Assembly (NCBI RefSeq): GCF_035581345.1
Contig: NZ_CP141608.1
Coordinates: forward strand, 496,001 to 560,000
DNA from: Pseudomonas sp. JQ170C
Lineage (GTDB): Bacteria; Pseudomonadota; Gammaproteobacteria; Pseudomonadales; Pseudomonadaceae
Direction of reading: 5' to 3'
DNA: 64,000 nucleotides
The position numbers were made by a program, and so were the translations under genes. Positions 44,982 through 53,639 of this stretch are shown here, one piece after another. Below the pieces are notes generated by a model, which was given only the letters and a program-made list of their open reading frames with translations, ran no database searches and was not told where the DNA came from. The stretch's first letter is position 1. The number at the start of each line of letters is the position of its first letter.

Positions 44982-45813
44982 TCAGATGCGCTTGCGCCCA
45001 AAAATTAATGAGCAGGCTATCTTTCTGTTCTCTCCAGGAGGGCCGTGCTCATGGCTGGCTCTTAAGGCGACAACCTTTCAATTGCCCAGCTGGAGAAGGT
45101 TGAAGCCGACACCTCTCGATCAAGGGCCAGCACCAGCTGATTCAACATGCGGAAACAGCCCAAATCGTGAACGCTCCGAGCTGAGTGTGCAAAGAGGGGA
45201 GATGCTGCTAAGGCATGGCTGGTCAGCAGATCGATGCGGGTGATTCGCTACGCTGCGTATACCTATCAAGAATTTGGCCTGGGGCAAGGTAGTCGGTCTT
45301 ACGAAAAGTCCTAATGCGTCCTCAGAACTACCCCGCCACGTTGTCAGTGCGATCGGGATTGTTGCGCCATCATCAGAGTTCTACCATCGAGTAACAGTCT
45401 TACTTGATGCTCAGAATGGCCTTTGCAGTCAGGTATTTTATTGGGGGTGGATATTGAGGAGGGTGCGCGGCGGTTATATGCATGGGTGTCTGAGCCTATT
45501 CTTCGGTGGTTTCGGTAATAGGCTGGCAGTTATCTCGGGGCGGGGCGGGCTAGGGGTGATTATTTCAACGCAAGGTGAAATTCTGCCCGGTCAATATTAC
45601 ACCTTGCTTAATCGTGCGCTGAGAGTCTCTGTGGCAGTGTTTTTATATTGCTTCTATCTTCTTTGCTTTCGATAAGGCAGAAACAGCTTGGATGGCGTAA
45701 TGCCGGCTTTGTAGTCGCGATAACTCAGCATTTCTTACATCTGCTCGAAGTCTGTGGGGCAGGTATTCGCAGGACCAAAACTTCCATGGAATGATGCATT
45801 AAAAGGAATATTT
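44982..45813. other. Low-GC spacer with no convincing gene
   Basis: About 830 bases between the Fur-like box and the desaturase gene. Base composition is visibly lower in GC than the flanking core genes. Open frames of 93 and 133 codons exist but show no pseudomonad codon use, no good ribosome sites and no recognisable motif. Around 45067-45184 two adjacent frames read like decayed coding sequence (GDNLSIAQLEKVEADTS then GQHQLIQHAETAQIVNAPS). The desaturase promoter should lie in the last 200 bases, but no clear hexamers were identified. Confidence 0.5.
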
Positions 45814-46788
45814 ATGTTGCTCAGACACCAGTTTTCAAAAGAAATTAAGGGCCAAATCAAGAAGCTGTGCCTGTATGACAACTACCATGGCCCTCTCGCC
45901 TTGCTGCAGAACTTGTTCTGGATCAGTCTGGCAATTTATCTTGGAGAGGCCAGTCCCTGGCTAATGCCCCTGGCGATCCTGCTGATCGGCTCACGGCAGC
46001 GGGCGTTGGCCACGTTGCTACATGAGGCGGCACATGGTGCTTTGTGTCGTAGTAAACGGCTGGGGAAGTTTCTCGGCACCTGGTGCTCCGGCTACCTGAT
46101 CTTCCAGGGTTGGGTCAGCTACAAGTGCTCACATACGGTGGATCACCATCACAAGTTGGGTGACCAGGATCGCGACCCTGACTACCGGTACTATCGACAG
46201 TCTGGAGTGTTCGAGGTGCGTTCGACGCTCAGATTCATGCTCGCCCATCTGATAAAACCGATGTTCTTCTTGAACGCACCGGAGAGCCTGAGGTATCTGT
46301 TGGTTAACCGACTGATGCTCAGTCCCAACAAAGGAGAGTTACTTTCAGTGCTGGCTTGTCAGGGCCTCCTCGCGTTGTGCTTGACGCTAGTGTTAGGGGT
46401 AAAAGGTTACTTCGTCTATTGGCTGTTGCCGTACCTCACCACCTTCCAAGCGTTAACTTGGTTTATCGAGCTTGCCGAGCATTATCCAATGATCGCCAAG
46501 GCCAAGACCGATCTACAGGCCACCCGCAACCGCTTCAGCCATCCACTTGAGCACTTCTTCACGGCCATGCATGGAGAGAACTTCCACCTGATTCACCATC
46601 TGTTTCCGGGTATTCCATATTGGAAACTCAAGAAGGCTCACTGGATCCTGTTGGGCGACACAGCTTATGCTGCAACGAATGCGGGGTTTGGCGGAATTTT
46701 CGTATCCTCGAATTTTGTACCGTCGATGTGGGCTGGTATTTTATCGAACGACAAAGCAGCGACAGGAGGCGTTATAAATGCAAGCTAA
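45814..46788 (+). CDS. Membrane fatty-acid-desaturase-like oxygenase
   Basis: Integral-membrane di-iron enzyme of 324 residues. The three histidine boxes are intact: HEAAH (70-74), HTVDHH (107-112) and HLIHH (258-262), with another conserved stretch HPLEHFFTAMHGENF just before the last. Membrane segments lie near 28-60, 85-102 and 185-225. The family includes fatty-acyl desaturases, hydroxylases and enzymes acting on amino acids or other small molecules; the substrate cannot be read from sequence. ATG 45814 follows AAGGAATATTT. The last 11 bases overlap the DMT exporter gene, so enzyme and exporter are probably one unit. Base composition is lower in GC than the core genome, suggesting acquisition. 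Confidence 0.85.
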   Translation: MLLRHQFSKEIKGQIKKLCLYDNYHGPLALLQNLFWISLAIYLGEASPWLMPLAILLIGSRQRALATLLHEAAHGALCRSKRLGKFLGTWCSGYLIFQGWVSYKCSHTVDHHHKLGDQDRDPDYRYYRQSGVFEVRSTLRFMLAHLIKPMFFLNAPESLRYLLVNRLMLSPNKGELLSVLACQGLLALCLTLVLGVKGYFVYWLLPYLTTFQALTWFIELAEHYPMIAKAKTDLQATRNRFSHPLEHFFTAMHGENFHLIHHLFPGIPYWKLKKAHWILLGDTAYAATNAGFGGIFVSSNFVPSMWAGILSNDKAATGGVINAS

Positions 46789-47677
46789 CTTCAGAAAAGG
46801 AATCCTCTTTGCGCTTTCTGCTGCTGCGCTGAACGCAACAATTGGTGTACTCAGTAAAGTGCTCATGAACAATGGATTTACAGCCAGTAGTGTTGCCGTT
46901 ATCAAGACTATCCTGGGTTGCCTATTACTTTCGGTCTTGTTGCTGTTCCTCAAGCGCCAAGCGACGGTGGCCAAATGGACCCAGGCGGCGATCTGCGCGT
47001 TCCTCGGCATCTTCGTATTGTTCCATTTTGAGACCTCAGCCTATCGGCATTATGCGGCGGCAGGTGTAGTGGTGGTGCTGATGGCCAGTGCTTCCATCTC
47101 GTCAATCCTGCTTGGGCGGATATTCCTTAAGGATGCCATCACCGCGAATGCAACCGTGGGTGCCACACTGGCCATCGCCGGGATTGCGGTGATTTTCGGC
47201 GCAGATTTGCAGCAGGGGTTCACCTTGCAGGGCGCAACGCTTGCTTCCATTGCTGGATGCGGCTACGGGGCGTTTTCAGTCGCGATGAAGCGGATGGGGG
47301 TGTCCGGGGGGCTGCACTTCACCCGCCAGTTACTTTTTTTCGGAAGCCTGTATTTGCTGATGCCAGCGGCGGCCGATGGTTTCGTGATTGGTGAGCTGTC
47401 GCTGATGGCCATTGCTGCACTATTGGCGCTGGCCGCGCTGCCGACCATCCTCGGCTTCTTTTGCACCACCAAGGCAATCGAGTATCTCAAACCATCTCAG
47501 GTGCAGGCGTTGGAGCTGACCGAGCCATTGTTCGCCGCGCTGCTGGCGTTCATGGTGCTCAATGAGGTGCCGCCAGAAAGCCTGTACGCGGGGGCAGCGC
47601 TGATCATCGTCGGGTTGTGCTTTTCCAATGAGCTGATTTGCTTGAGCAGAAAGGCGCCAGTCGCCTCGAGCGAGTGA
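46778..47677 (+). CDS. DMT-family (EamA) transporter
   Basis: Inner-membrane transporter of 299 residues with about ten membrane segments in two EamA halves (first half beginning GILFALSAAALNATIGVLSKV, second half LAALPTILGFFCTTKAIEYL). The signature end of EamA halves is visible in LTEPLFAALLAFMVLNEVPP. Such proteins commonly export amino acids or other small metabolites. ATG 46778 follows AGGAGGCGTTATAA and lies within the end of the desaturase gene, so it may export that enzyme's product; this is inference from linkage. No terminator was seen directly after it. Confidence 0.9.
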   Translation: MQANFRKGILFALSAAALNATIGVLSKVLMNNGFTASSVAVIKTILGCLLLSVLLLFLKRQATVAKWTQAAICAFLGIFVLFHFETSAYRHYAAAGVVVVLMASASISSILLGRIFLKDAITANATVGATLAIAGIAVIFGADLQQGFTLQGATLASIAGCGYGAFSVAMKRMGVSGGLHFTRQLLFFGSLYLLMPAAADGFVIGELSLMAIAALLALAALPTILGFFCTTKAIEYLKPSQVQALELTEPLFAALLAFMVLNEVPPESLYAGAALIIVGLCFSNELICLSRKAPVASSE

Positions 47678-47720
47678 AGTGCTGGCGGAGTTCTGAATCT
47701 GTGATTTAAGGATGGTCTGA

Positions 47721-47837
47721 TATAGTCGGGTCTTTTCCGGCTATCGAGCGGTCAGCACTACAAAAAAAGCGGCGGTTGGCGCGCTGAGCGAGGCGGACCT
47801 GGTCGAGATCAGTCGCTTCTGGGATAGGCTGGTGTGA
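47721..47837 (+). other. Possible C-terminal gene remnant
   Basis: A 38-codon open stretch without a usable start codon ends GALSEADLVEISRFWDRLV and stop at 47835. The amphipathic pattern looks like a real protein C-terminus cut off from its gene, lying between the DMT gene and the tRNA terminator. Family not recognised. Confidence 0.25.
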
Positions 47838-47856
47838 AAACCAAACACCAGAAACG

Positions 47857-47879
47857 AAAAAACCCGCTTTCGCGGGTTT
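47857..47879 (-). terminator. Terminator of the tRNA-Leu transcript
   Basis: On the minus strand AACCCGC GAAA GCGGGTT is followed by TTTTCG, 12 bases beyond the CCA end of the second tRNA gene. Confidence 0.88.
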
Positions 47880-47890
47880 GATCTGAAATA

Positions 47891-47977
47891 TGGTGCCCAG
47901 AAGAAGACTCGAACTTCCACGACCGTAAGGTCACCAGCACCTGAAGCTGGCGTGTCTACCAATTTCACCATCTGGGC
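47891..47977 (-). tRNA. tRNA-Leu(CAG), downstream copy
   Basis: Acceptor strands GCCCAGA and TCTGGGC pair fully, the anticodon stem CCAGC/GCTGG encloses loop TTCAGGT with anticodon CAG, the long variable arm (TGACCTTACGGTCGT) marks a class II tRNA, and GTTCGAGTC is the T-loop region. CCA is encoded (47893-47891). Identical in sequence to the copy 88 bases away. Confidence 0.97.
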
Positions 47978-48064
47978 AGAATGAAGCGGTGTAGCTTGTA
48001 ACGAAAACAGTGTAGCGTGTTGCAGTAAATCTCAGGAGCGCGGGGCGGTTCTAAGATTTGAAAT

Positions 48065-48151
48065 TGGTGCCCAGAAGAAGACTCGAACTTCCACGACCGT
48101 AAGGTCACCAGCACCTGAAGCTGGCGTGTCTACCAATTTCACCATCTGGGC
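48065..48151 (-). tRNA. tRNA-Leu(CAG), upstream copy
   Basis: Same 87-base sequence as the other copy, with anticodon CAG, class II variable arm and encoded CCA (48067-48065). It is transcribed first, from the promoter at 48229-48257. The flanks just past the CCA ends of both copies are similar (AATTTCAAATC and ATTTCAGATC read on the minus strand), which fits tandem duplication. Confidence 0.97.
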
Positions 48152-48228
48152 ATTTCGCTAAGGTCACATGATGCTTCACATCACGTTACATCTCAACTAT
48201 AACGACGCTGTCCGTCGTTGTGGTGCGC

Positions 48229-48257
48229 ACTATACGGATGCCTCTGAGAGCTGTAAA
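48229..48257 (-). promoter_or_regulatory. Sigma70 promoter of the tRNA-Leu pair
   Basis: On the minus strand TTTACA (48257-48252), 17 bases, TATAGT (48234-48229), then a GC-rich discriminator GCGCACC. Both hexamers match 5 of 6 consensus bases, and the GC-rich discriminator suits a stringently controlled stable-RNA promoter. The rest of 48152-48418 is the AT-rich shared upstream region of the tRNAs and rnr; no clear rnr promoter was identified. Confidence 0.78.
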
Positions 48258-48418
48258 GCCCCGTTCAGAAAAAATCTTAAAAAATTCAAGTCGTTGTTCC
48301 TTATGATGGTTTTGGCGCTATCCAGGGGGCTCTGACAGGGCTGTCCAAGCCTGAAATTTCCGGTTTCAATACGCCTATGCCAAACTAACCCTTATATAGA
48401 CAAGGTGAACCCCTCCTA

Positions 48419-51013
48419 ATGGCCGATTGGCAGACCCTCGATCCCGAGGCCGCTCGTGAAGCGGAAAAATACGAAAACCCTATTCCTAGCCGTGAGCTGA
48501 TCCTGCAGCGCCTGGACGAGCGCGGCTCGCCGGCTGCGCGCGAGCAGTTGGTCGAAGAGTTCGGCCTGACCACCGAAGACCAGATCGAAGCCCTGCGCCG
48601 CCGTTTGCGCGCAATGGAGCGTGATGGCCAGTTGATCTATACCCGGCGCGGCACTTATGCCCCGGTAGACAAGCTGGACCTGATCCTGGGCCGCATTTCC
48701 GGTCACCGCGACGGTTTCGGCTTCCTGATCCCCGACGATGGCAGCGACGACCTGTTCCTGAGCCCGGCGCAGATGCGTCTGCTGTTCGATGGCGACCGCG
48801 CACTGGCTCGCGTATCGGGCCTGGATCGCCGTGGCCGGCGTGAAGGCGTGATTGTCGAAGTCATTTCCCGTGCCCACGAGAGCATCGTTGGCCGTTATTT
48901 TGAAGAAGGCGGTATTGGCTTCGTCACCCCGGACAACCCCAAGGTCCAGCAAGAAGTGCTGGTTACCCCGGGCCGCAACGGTGGTGCCAAGGTCGGCCAG
49001 TTCGTCGAGGTGAAGATCACCCACTGGCCGACCCCGCGCTTCCAGCCCCAGGGTGATGTCACCGAAGTGATCGGTAACTACATGGCCCCGGGCATGGAAA
49101 TTGACGTTGCCCTGCGCAGCTACGATATTCCGCATGTCTGGCCAGAGGCCGTGATCAAGGAAGCCCGCAAGCTCAAGCCGGAAGTCGAAGACAAAGACAA
49201 AGAGCACCGTATCGACCTGCGCCATCTGCCGTTCGTCACCATCGACGGTGAAGATGCCCGCGACTTCGACGATGCCGTCTACTGCGAGAGCCTGGGCAAG
49301 TTGCGCCTGTTCTCCGGTGGCTGGCGCCTGTACGTGGCGATCGCCGACGTTTCCAGCTACGTGCGCCTGGGTTCTGCCCTGGATAACGAAGCCCAGGTGC
49401 GCGGCAACTCGGTGTACTTCCCCGAGCGCGTCGTGCCGATGCTGCCTGAGGAGCTCTCCAATGGTCTGTGCTCGCTGAATCCGCACGTCGACCGCCTGGC
49501 AATGGTCTGTGAAATGACCATCAACAAGTCCGGGCAGATGGTCGATTACCAGTTTTACGAAGCGGTGATCCACTCCCACGCCCGTCTGACCTACAACAAG
49601 GTCAGCAGCATGCTCGAACACGCCCGCACCCGCGAAGGCAAAGCCTTGCGTGAGCAGTACAGCGAAGTGGTGCCGGACCTCAAGCAGCTCTATGCCCTGT
49701 ACAAGGTGCTGCTGGCGGCTCGCCATACCCGTGGTGCGATCGACTTTGAAACCCAGGAAACCCGGATCATCTTCGGCTCTGAACGCAAGATCGCCGAAAT
49801 CCGGCCGACCGTGCGCAACGACGCCCACAAGCTGATCGAGGAATGCATGCTGGCGGCCAACGTGGCCACCGCCGAATTCCTCAAGAAGCATGAAATTCCG
49901 GCCCTGTACCGTGTTCACGATGGTCCGCCGCCTGAGCGCCTGGAAAAGCTGCGTGCCTTCCTCGGCGAACTGGGCCTGTCGCTGCACAAGGGCAAGGACG
50001 GTCCGTCACCCAAGGATTATCAGGCGCTGTTGGCGAGCATCGCCGACCGTCCGGATTTCCACCTGATCCAGACCGTGATGCTGCGCTCCCTGAGCCAGGC
50101 GGTGTACAGCGCCGACAACAACGGCCACTTCGGCCTGAACTACGAGGCGTACACCCACTTCACTTCGCCGATCCGTCGCTATCCGGACCTGCTGACCCAT
50201 CGAGCGATCCGCAGCGTGATCCGCTCGAAGCAGGAAACACCACACGTCAAGCGTGCCGGTGCGATGAGCATCCCCAAGGCGCGCATCTATCCGTACGACG
50301 AAGCGACCCTGGAGCAGCTCGGCGAGCAGTGCTCGATGAGCGAGCGGCGTGCCGACGAGGCCACCCGCGATGTGGTCAACTGGCTCAAGTGCGAGTACAT
50401 GAAGGATCGCGTCGGCGAGAGCTTCCCGGGTGTGATCACCGCGGTGACCGGCTTTGGCCTGTTCGTCGAGCTGACCGACATCTACGTCGAAGGTATGGTG
50501 CACGTCAGTGCCTTGCCGGGTGACTACTACCACTTCGATCCGGTGCACCATCGCCTGGCCGGTGAGCGCACCGGTCGCAGCTTCCGCCTGGGCGACACGG
50601 TCGAAGTACGCGTGATGCGTGTTGACCTCGAGCAGCGCAAGATCGACTTCGAGATGGCCGAGAACACCCTGAAGGCGCCGATTGGCCGCAAGCAGCGTTC
50701 CGAAGGTGTGCGTCCTCAGGACGGCAAGCCTGTACCGGTGCTCGACAAGTCCGAAACGGCAACCAAGGCTGAACCTGCACGTCGCAGCAAAAAGAATGAA
50801 ACCGCTGACGCTTACTTCCCGTCCCACGCAGCGGCGAAAAACGCCGAAGTGCGTAAAAGCCGGGAAATGAAGAAGGCGCTGATGTCTGATGCCAAGCACT
50901 CCAGCAGCAAGCCTGCGGCCAAGTCGGGCAAGTCGTCGGAGAAGCCGAGCAAGCATCGCAAGGGGCCGCCAAAAGCGAGCTCTGGATCACGTAAACCCAA
51001 GGCCAAGTCATGA
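48419..51013 (+). CDS. rnr: Ribonuclease R
   Basis: Processive 3-prime to 5-prime exoribonuclease that degrades structured RNA. The 864-residue protein has an N-terminal winged helix (about 20-80), cold-shock domains, the RNB catalytic domain (about 255-590) with DGEDARDFDDAVYCE holding the metal-binding aspartates, an S1 domain (about 660-740: GVITAVTGFGLFVELTDIYV) and a Lys/Ser-rich basic tail (about 790-864). ATG 48419 follows AAGGTGA at 12-18 bases. It overlaps rlmB by four bases. Confidence 0.97.
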   Translation: MADWQTLDPEAAREAEKYENPIPSRELILQRLDERGSPAAREQLVEEFGLTTEDQIEALRRRLRAMERDGQLIYTRRGTYAPVDKLDLILGRISGHRDGFGFLIPDDGSDDLFLSPAQMRLLFDGDRALARVSGLDRRGRREGVIVEVISRAHESIVGRYFEEGGIGFVTPDNPKVQQEVLVTPGRNGGAKVGQFVEVKITHWPTPRFQPQGDVTEVIGNYMAPGMEIDVALRSYDIPHVWPEAVIKEARKLKPEVEDKDKEHRIDLRHLPFVTIDGEDARDFDDAVYCESLGKLRLFSGGWRLYVAIADVSSYVRLGSALDNEAQVRGNSVYFPERVVPMLPEELSNGLCSLNPHVDRLAMVCEMTINKSGQMVDYQFYEAVIHSHARLTYNKVSSMLEHARTREGKALREQYSEVVPDLKQLYALYKVLLAARHTRGAIDFETQETRIIFGSERKIAEIRPTVRNDAHKLIEECMLAANVATAEFLKKHEIPALYRVHDGPPPERLEKLRAFLGELGLSLHKGKDGPSPKDYQALLASIADRPDFHLIQTVMLRSLSQAVYSADNNGHFGLNYEAYTHFTSPIRRYPDLLTHRAIRSVIRSKQETPHVKRAGAMSIPKARIYPYDEATLEQLGEQCSMSERRADEATRDVVNWLKCEYMKDRVGESFPGVITAVTGFGLFVELTDIYVEGMVHVSALPGDYYHFDPVHHRLAGERTGRSFRLGDTVEVRVMRVDLEQRKIDFEMAENTLKAPIGRKQRSEGVRPQDGKPVPVLDKSETATKAEPARRSKKNETADAYFPSHAAAKNAEVRKSREMKKALMSDAKHSSSKPAAKSGKSSEKPSKHRKGPPKASSGSRKPKAKS

Positions 51014-51762
51014 GTCAGTTGGAAAAAATCTACGGCGTTCACGCCGTAGAAGCCCTGTTGCGTCACCACCCGAAGCGGGTCAAGCAGATCTGGTTGTCGG
51101 AAGGCCGCAGTGAGCCGCGGCTTCAGCCCCTGCTGGAGCTGGCCGCGCAAAACCGCGTGGCCGTCGGCCAGGCCGAGCGTCGCGAGATGGACGCCTGGGT
51201 CGAGGGCGTGCACCAGGGCGTCGTGGCTGAGGTCAGCCCGAGCCAGGTCTGGGGCGAGGCCATGCTTGAAGAGCTGCTCGATCGCACCGAAGGCGCACCG
51301 TTGATCCTGGTGCTCGACGGTGTGACCGATCCGCACAACCTTGGCGCCTGCCTGCGTACTGCCGATGCGGCTGGCGCGCTGGCGGTGATCGTGCCCAAGG
51401 ACAAGTCGGCAACCCTGACCCCGGCAGTGCGTAAAGTGGCTTGTGGTGCCGCCGAGGTGATCCCGCTGGTGGCGGTCACCAACCTGGCGCGTACCCTGGA
51501 GAAACTCCAGCAGCGTGGCCTGTGGATTGTCGGTACCGCTGGCGAAGCCGAGCAAGAGCTGTATCAGCAGGACCTGACCGGGCCGACCATCCTGATCATG
51601 GGCGCCGAAGGCAAGGGTATGCGTCGCCTGACCCGTGAGCACTGCGACTTCCTGGTCAAGTTGCCGATGGCGGGCAGTGTCAGCAGCCTGAACGTGTCGG
51701 TGGCTACCGGCGTGTGCCTGTTCGAGGCGGTTCGCCAGCGTAACGCCAAGCAAAAGGCTTGA
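51010..51762 (+). CDS. rlmB: 23S rRNA (guanosine-2251-2'-O)-methyltransferase RlmB
   Basis: SpoU-type (SPOUT) methyltransferase that modifies G2251 in the peptidyl-transferase region. The 250-residue protein has the N-terminal substrate domain (YGVHAVEALLRHHPKRVKQI) and the knotted SAM-binding domain with LDGVTDPHNLGACLRTADA (motif 1), GAEGKGMRRLTREHCD (motif 2) and LPMAGSVSSLNVSVATGV (motif 3). It starts at ATG 51010 on the rnr stop, so it is coupled to rnr. Confidence 0.97.
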   Translation: MSQLEKIYGVHAVEALLRHHPKRVKQIWLSEGRSEPRLQPLLELAAQNRVAVGQAERREMDAWVEGVHQGVVAEVSPSQVWGEAMLEELLDRTEGAPLILVLDGVTDPHNLGACLRTADAAGALAVIVPKDKSATLTPAVRKVACGAAEVIPLVAVTNLARTLEKLQQRGLWIVGTAGEAEQELYQQDLTGPTILIMGAEGKGMRRLTREHCDFLVKLPMAGSVSSLNVSVATGVCLFEAVRQRNAKQKA

Positions 51763-51767
51763 GGTCC

Positions 51768-51822
51768 ATCGCGGGGCAAGCCCGCTCCTACAAGTTTTGT
51801 GGGAGTGGGCTTGCCCCGCGAT
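51768..51822. repeat. REP pair after rlmB
   Basis: ATCGCGGGGCAAGCCCGCTC and GAGTGGGCTTGCCCCGCGAT face each other around CTACAAGTTTTGTGG, beginning 5 bases after the rlmB stop. It separates the rnr-rlmB unit from the rpsF promoter. Confidence 0.88.
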
Positions 51823-51855
51823 GTTTTCCGACTGTTCAATTATTCACCAATTCCC

Positions 51856-51884
51856 TTGCTTGTCCCCCGGCGCTTCTCTACAAT
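51856..51884 (+). promoter_or_regulatory. Putative promoter of the rpsF operon
   Basis: TTGCTT (51856-51861) and TACAAT (51879-51884) with exactly 17 bases between, about 120 bases upstream of rpsF. The -10 is good, the -35 weak. Confidence 0.55.
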
Positions 51885-51959
51885 TGCGCCCCTTGCCATC
51901 TTGGCAGGCGCTCACGCGCCTTGTCCCAGGGCAAGACTTATAAGTGTCATTCACTCCTT

Positions 51960-51982
51960 GTCTGACCACCCTGGTGGCAGAC
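51960..51982 (+). promoter_or_regulatory. Candidate S6:S18 leader hairpin
   Basis: GTCTG-A-CCACC-CT-GGTGG-CAGAC forms a stem with one bulged A just upstream of the rpsF ribosome site (AAGGAG). Ribosomal proteins S6 and S18 bind a hairpin in this position in many bacteria to repress their own operon; assignment rests on place and shape only. Upstream are two further small hairpins (about 51893-51920). Confidence 0.45.
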
Positions 51983-52003
51983 TACAACCCGTAAGGAGCA
52001 TTC

Positions 52004-52429
52004 ATGCGTCATTACGAAATCATCTTTCTGGTCCACCCTGACCAGAGCGAGCAAGTCGGCGGCATGGTTGAGCGTTACACCAAGCTGATCGAAGAAGACG
52101 GCGGCAAGATCCACCGTCTGGAAGACTGGGGCCGTCGTCAACTGGCCTACGCAATCAACAATGTTCACAAGGCTCACTACGTGATGCTGAACGTTGAGTG
52201 CACCGGCAAGGCCCTGGCCGAGCTGGAAGACAACTTCCGCTACAACGATGCCGTGATCCGTAACCTGGTCATCCGTCGCGACGAAGCCGTTACCGGCCAG
52301 TCCGAGATGCTCAAGGCTGAAGAAAACCGCAGTGAGCGCCGTGAGCGTCGCGACCGTCCTGAGCATGCTGACAACGCCGAAGGCGATGACAGCAATGACA
52401 GCGACAACAGCGATAACGCTGACGAGTAA
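52004..52429 (+). CDS. rpsF: 30S ribosomal protein S6
   Basis: Small-subunit protein that binds the central 16S domain as a heterodimer with S18. The 141-residue product has the S6 fold ([38 protein letters not shown]) and a strongly acidic tail ([19 protein letters not shown]), of the kind that carries glutamate residues added by RimK in E. coli. ATG 52004 follows AAGGAG. First gene of the rpsF-rpsR-DUF2232-rplI operon. Confidence 0.98.
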   Translation: MRHYEIIFLVHPDQSEQVGGMVERYTKLIEEDGGKIHRLEDWGRRQLAYAINNVHKAHYVMLNVECTGKALAELEDNFRYNDAVIRNLVIRRDEAVTGQSEMLKAEENRSERRERRDRPEHADNAEGDDSNDSDNSDNADE

Positions 52430-52457
52430 TCCACGGACCTTTTGAGGAGCCTATTAC

Positions 52458-52688
52458 ATGGCACGTTTCTTCCGTCGTCGTAAATTCTGCCGCTTCACTG
52501 CTGAAGACGTGAAAGAGATCGATTACAAAGATCTCAACACCCTGAAAGCTTACGTATCCGAAACCGGCAAAATTGTTCCAAGCCGTATCACCGGTACCAA
52601 AGCCCGTTATCAGCGTCAGCTGGCTACCGCTATCAAGCGCGCCCGCTTCCTGGCCCTGCTGCCCTACACCGACAGCCACGGCCGCTGA
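52458..52688 (+). CDS. rpsR: 30S ribosomal protein S18
   Basis: The 76-residue S18 ([40 protein letters not shown]) pairs with S6 in the 30S platform. Full length for the family. ATG 52458 follows GAGGAGCC, 28 bases after rpsF. Confidence 0.98.
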   Translation: MARFFRRRKFCRFTAEDVKEIDYKDLNTLKAYVSETGKIVPSRITGTKARYQRQLATAIKRARFLALLPYTDSHGR

Positions 52689-52724
52689 GACCGGGTCGTC
52701 GACAAGTAGCAAAGGATAGATCGC

Positions 52725-53621
52725 ATGCGCGCCTTGGCTGATTTCATCATGCGCGGTCGCGTGCAAGCCACCCTGGTGGTGGTGGGTTGTGCGGCAATGC
52801 CGCTGTTGTTCTGGTTGAGTGCCGCCGCCGGGAGCCTGGTGTTCCTGCGGCGTGGTTTCAAGGACGCCTCCGGGATCCTCGCCTGGGCATTATTGCCGGC
52901 GCTGGCCTGGTGGTTCTTCGGCGAGCCGCGCACCTTGTTGGTGTTGCTGGGTACGCTGGGGCTGGCTGCGCTGTTGCGCGCCGGACACTCCTGGAACCGG
53001 GTGCTGTTGTTCAGCATCGCCATGGGCCTGGTGTATGGCGTGGTCCTGGGTTCGGTGTTCCGCGAACCGATTGAAGCTCTGGCTGGAGCGCTTGAAAAAG
53101 CCCTGCCGCAGATGCTCGACGGTCTCTACCAACAGTTATCGGTAGAGGAGCGGGCCCGCCTGGGAGGCCTGATTGCACCGGTGCTCAACGGCCTGATAGC
53201 GGCATTGTTGCAAGCCGTCAGTGTGCTGGCCCTGATGTTGGGTCGTTACTGGCAGGCAGTGTTGTATAACCCGGGTGGGTTTGGTCGCGAGTTTCAAGCG
53301 GTCAGGCTTCCTCTGGTGCCGGCGCTGGTGCTGTTGGTGCTCATGCTGGTGGGGCCGAATTTCGGTCCTGAACTGGCGATGTTGACGCCACTGTGCAGCG
53401 TACCGCTGATGTTTGCAGGGCTTGCCCTGATGCATGGGTTGGTGGCGCAAGGACGACTGGGCAAGTTCTGGTTGGTCGGGATGTACGTGACACTGCTGCT
53501 GTTCATGCAGCTGACTTATCCGTTGCTCGTGGTTTTGGCCATTGTCGACAGCCTGATTGATTTTCGCGGTCGCAAGGCACCCAAAGGTGCCGATAACGAT
53601 TCCGCGAACGGTGAAGGTTAA
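52725..53621 (+). CDS. DUF2232-like membrane protein
   Basis: Inner-membrane protein of 298 residues with about eight hydrophobic segments (for example 15-40, 55-100, 150-175, 190-215, 245-275). Pseudomonads keep such a gene between rpsR and rplI; Firmicute relatives (YybS) also sit next to ribosomal genes. Function unknown. ATG 52725 lies 36 bases after rpsR and the stop lies 18 bases before rplI, so it is inside the ribosomal operon. Confidence 0.82.
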   Translation: MRALADFIMRGRVQATLVVVGCAAMPLLFWLSAAAGSLVFLRRGFKDASGILAWALLPALAWWFFGEPRTLLVLLGTLGLAALLRAGHSWNRVLLFSIAMGLVYGVVLGSVFREPIEALAGALEKALPQMLDGLYQQLSVEERARLGGLIAPVLNGLIAALLQAVSVLALMLGRYWQAVLYNPGGFGREFQAVRLPLVPALVLLVLMLVGPNFGPELAMLTPLCSVPLMFAGLALMHGLVAQGRLGKFWLVGMYVTLLLFMQLTYPLLVVLAIVDSLIDFRGRKAPKGADNDSANGEG

Positions 53622-53639
53622 AAGTTAGAGGATTTTCAT

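Noticed and set aside
45274..45675. A 133-codon plus-strand frame in the low-GC spacer
   Set aside because: No ribosome site, atypical codon use and no recognisable motif; kept only as part of the spacer description.
47741..47971. A 76-codon frame on the minus strand over the tRNA-Leu gene
   Set aside because: Its N-terminal part is a translation of the tRNA itself, a common false gene call.
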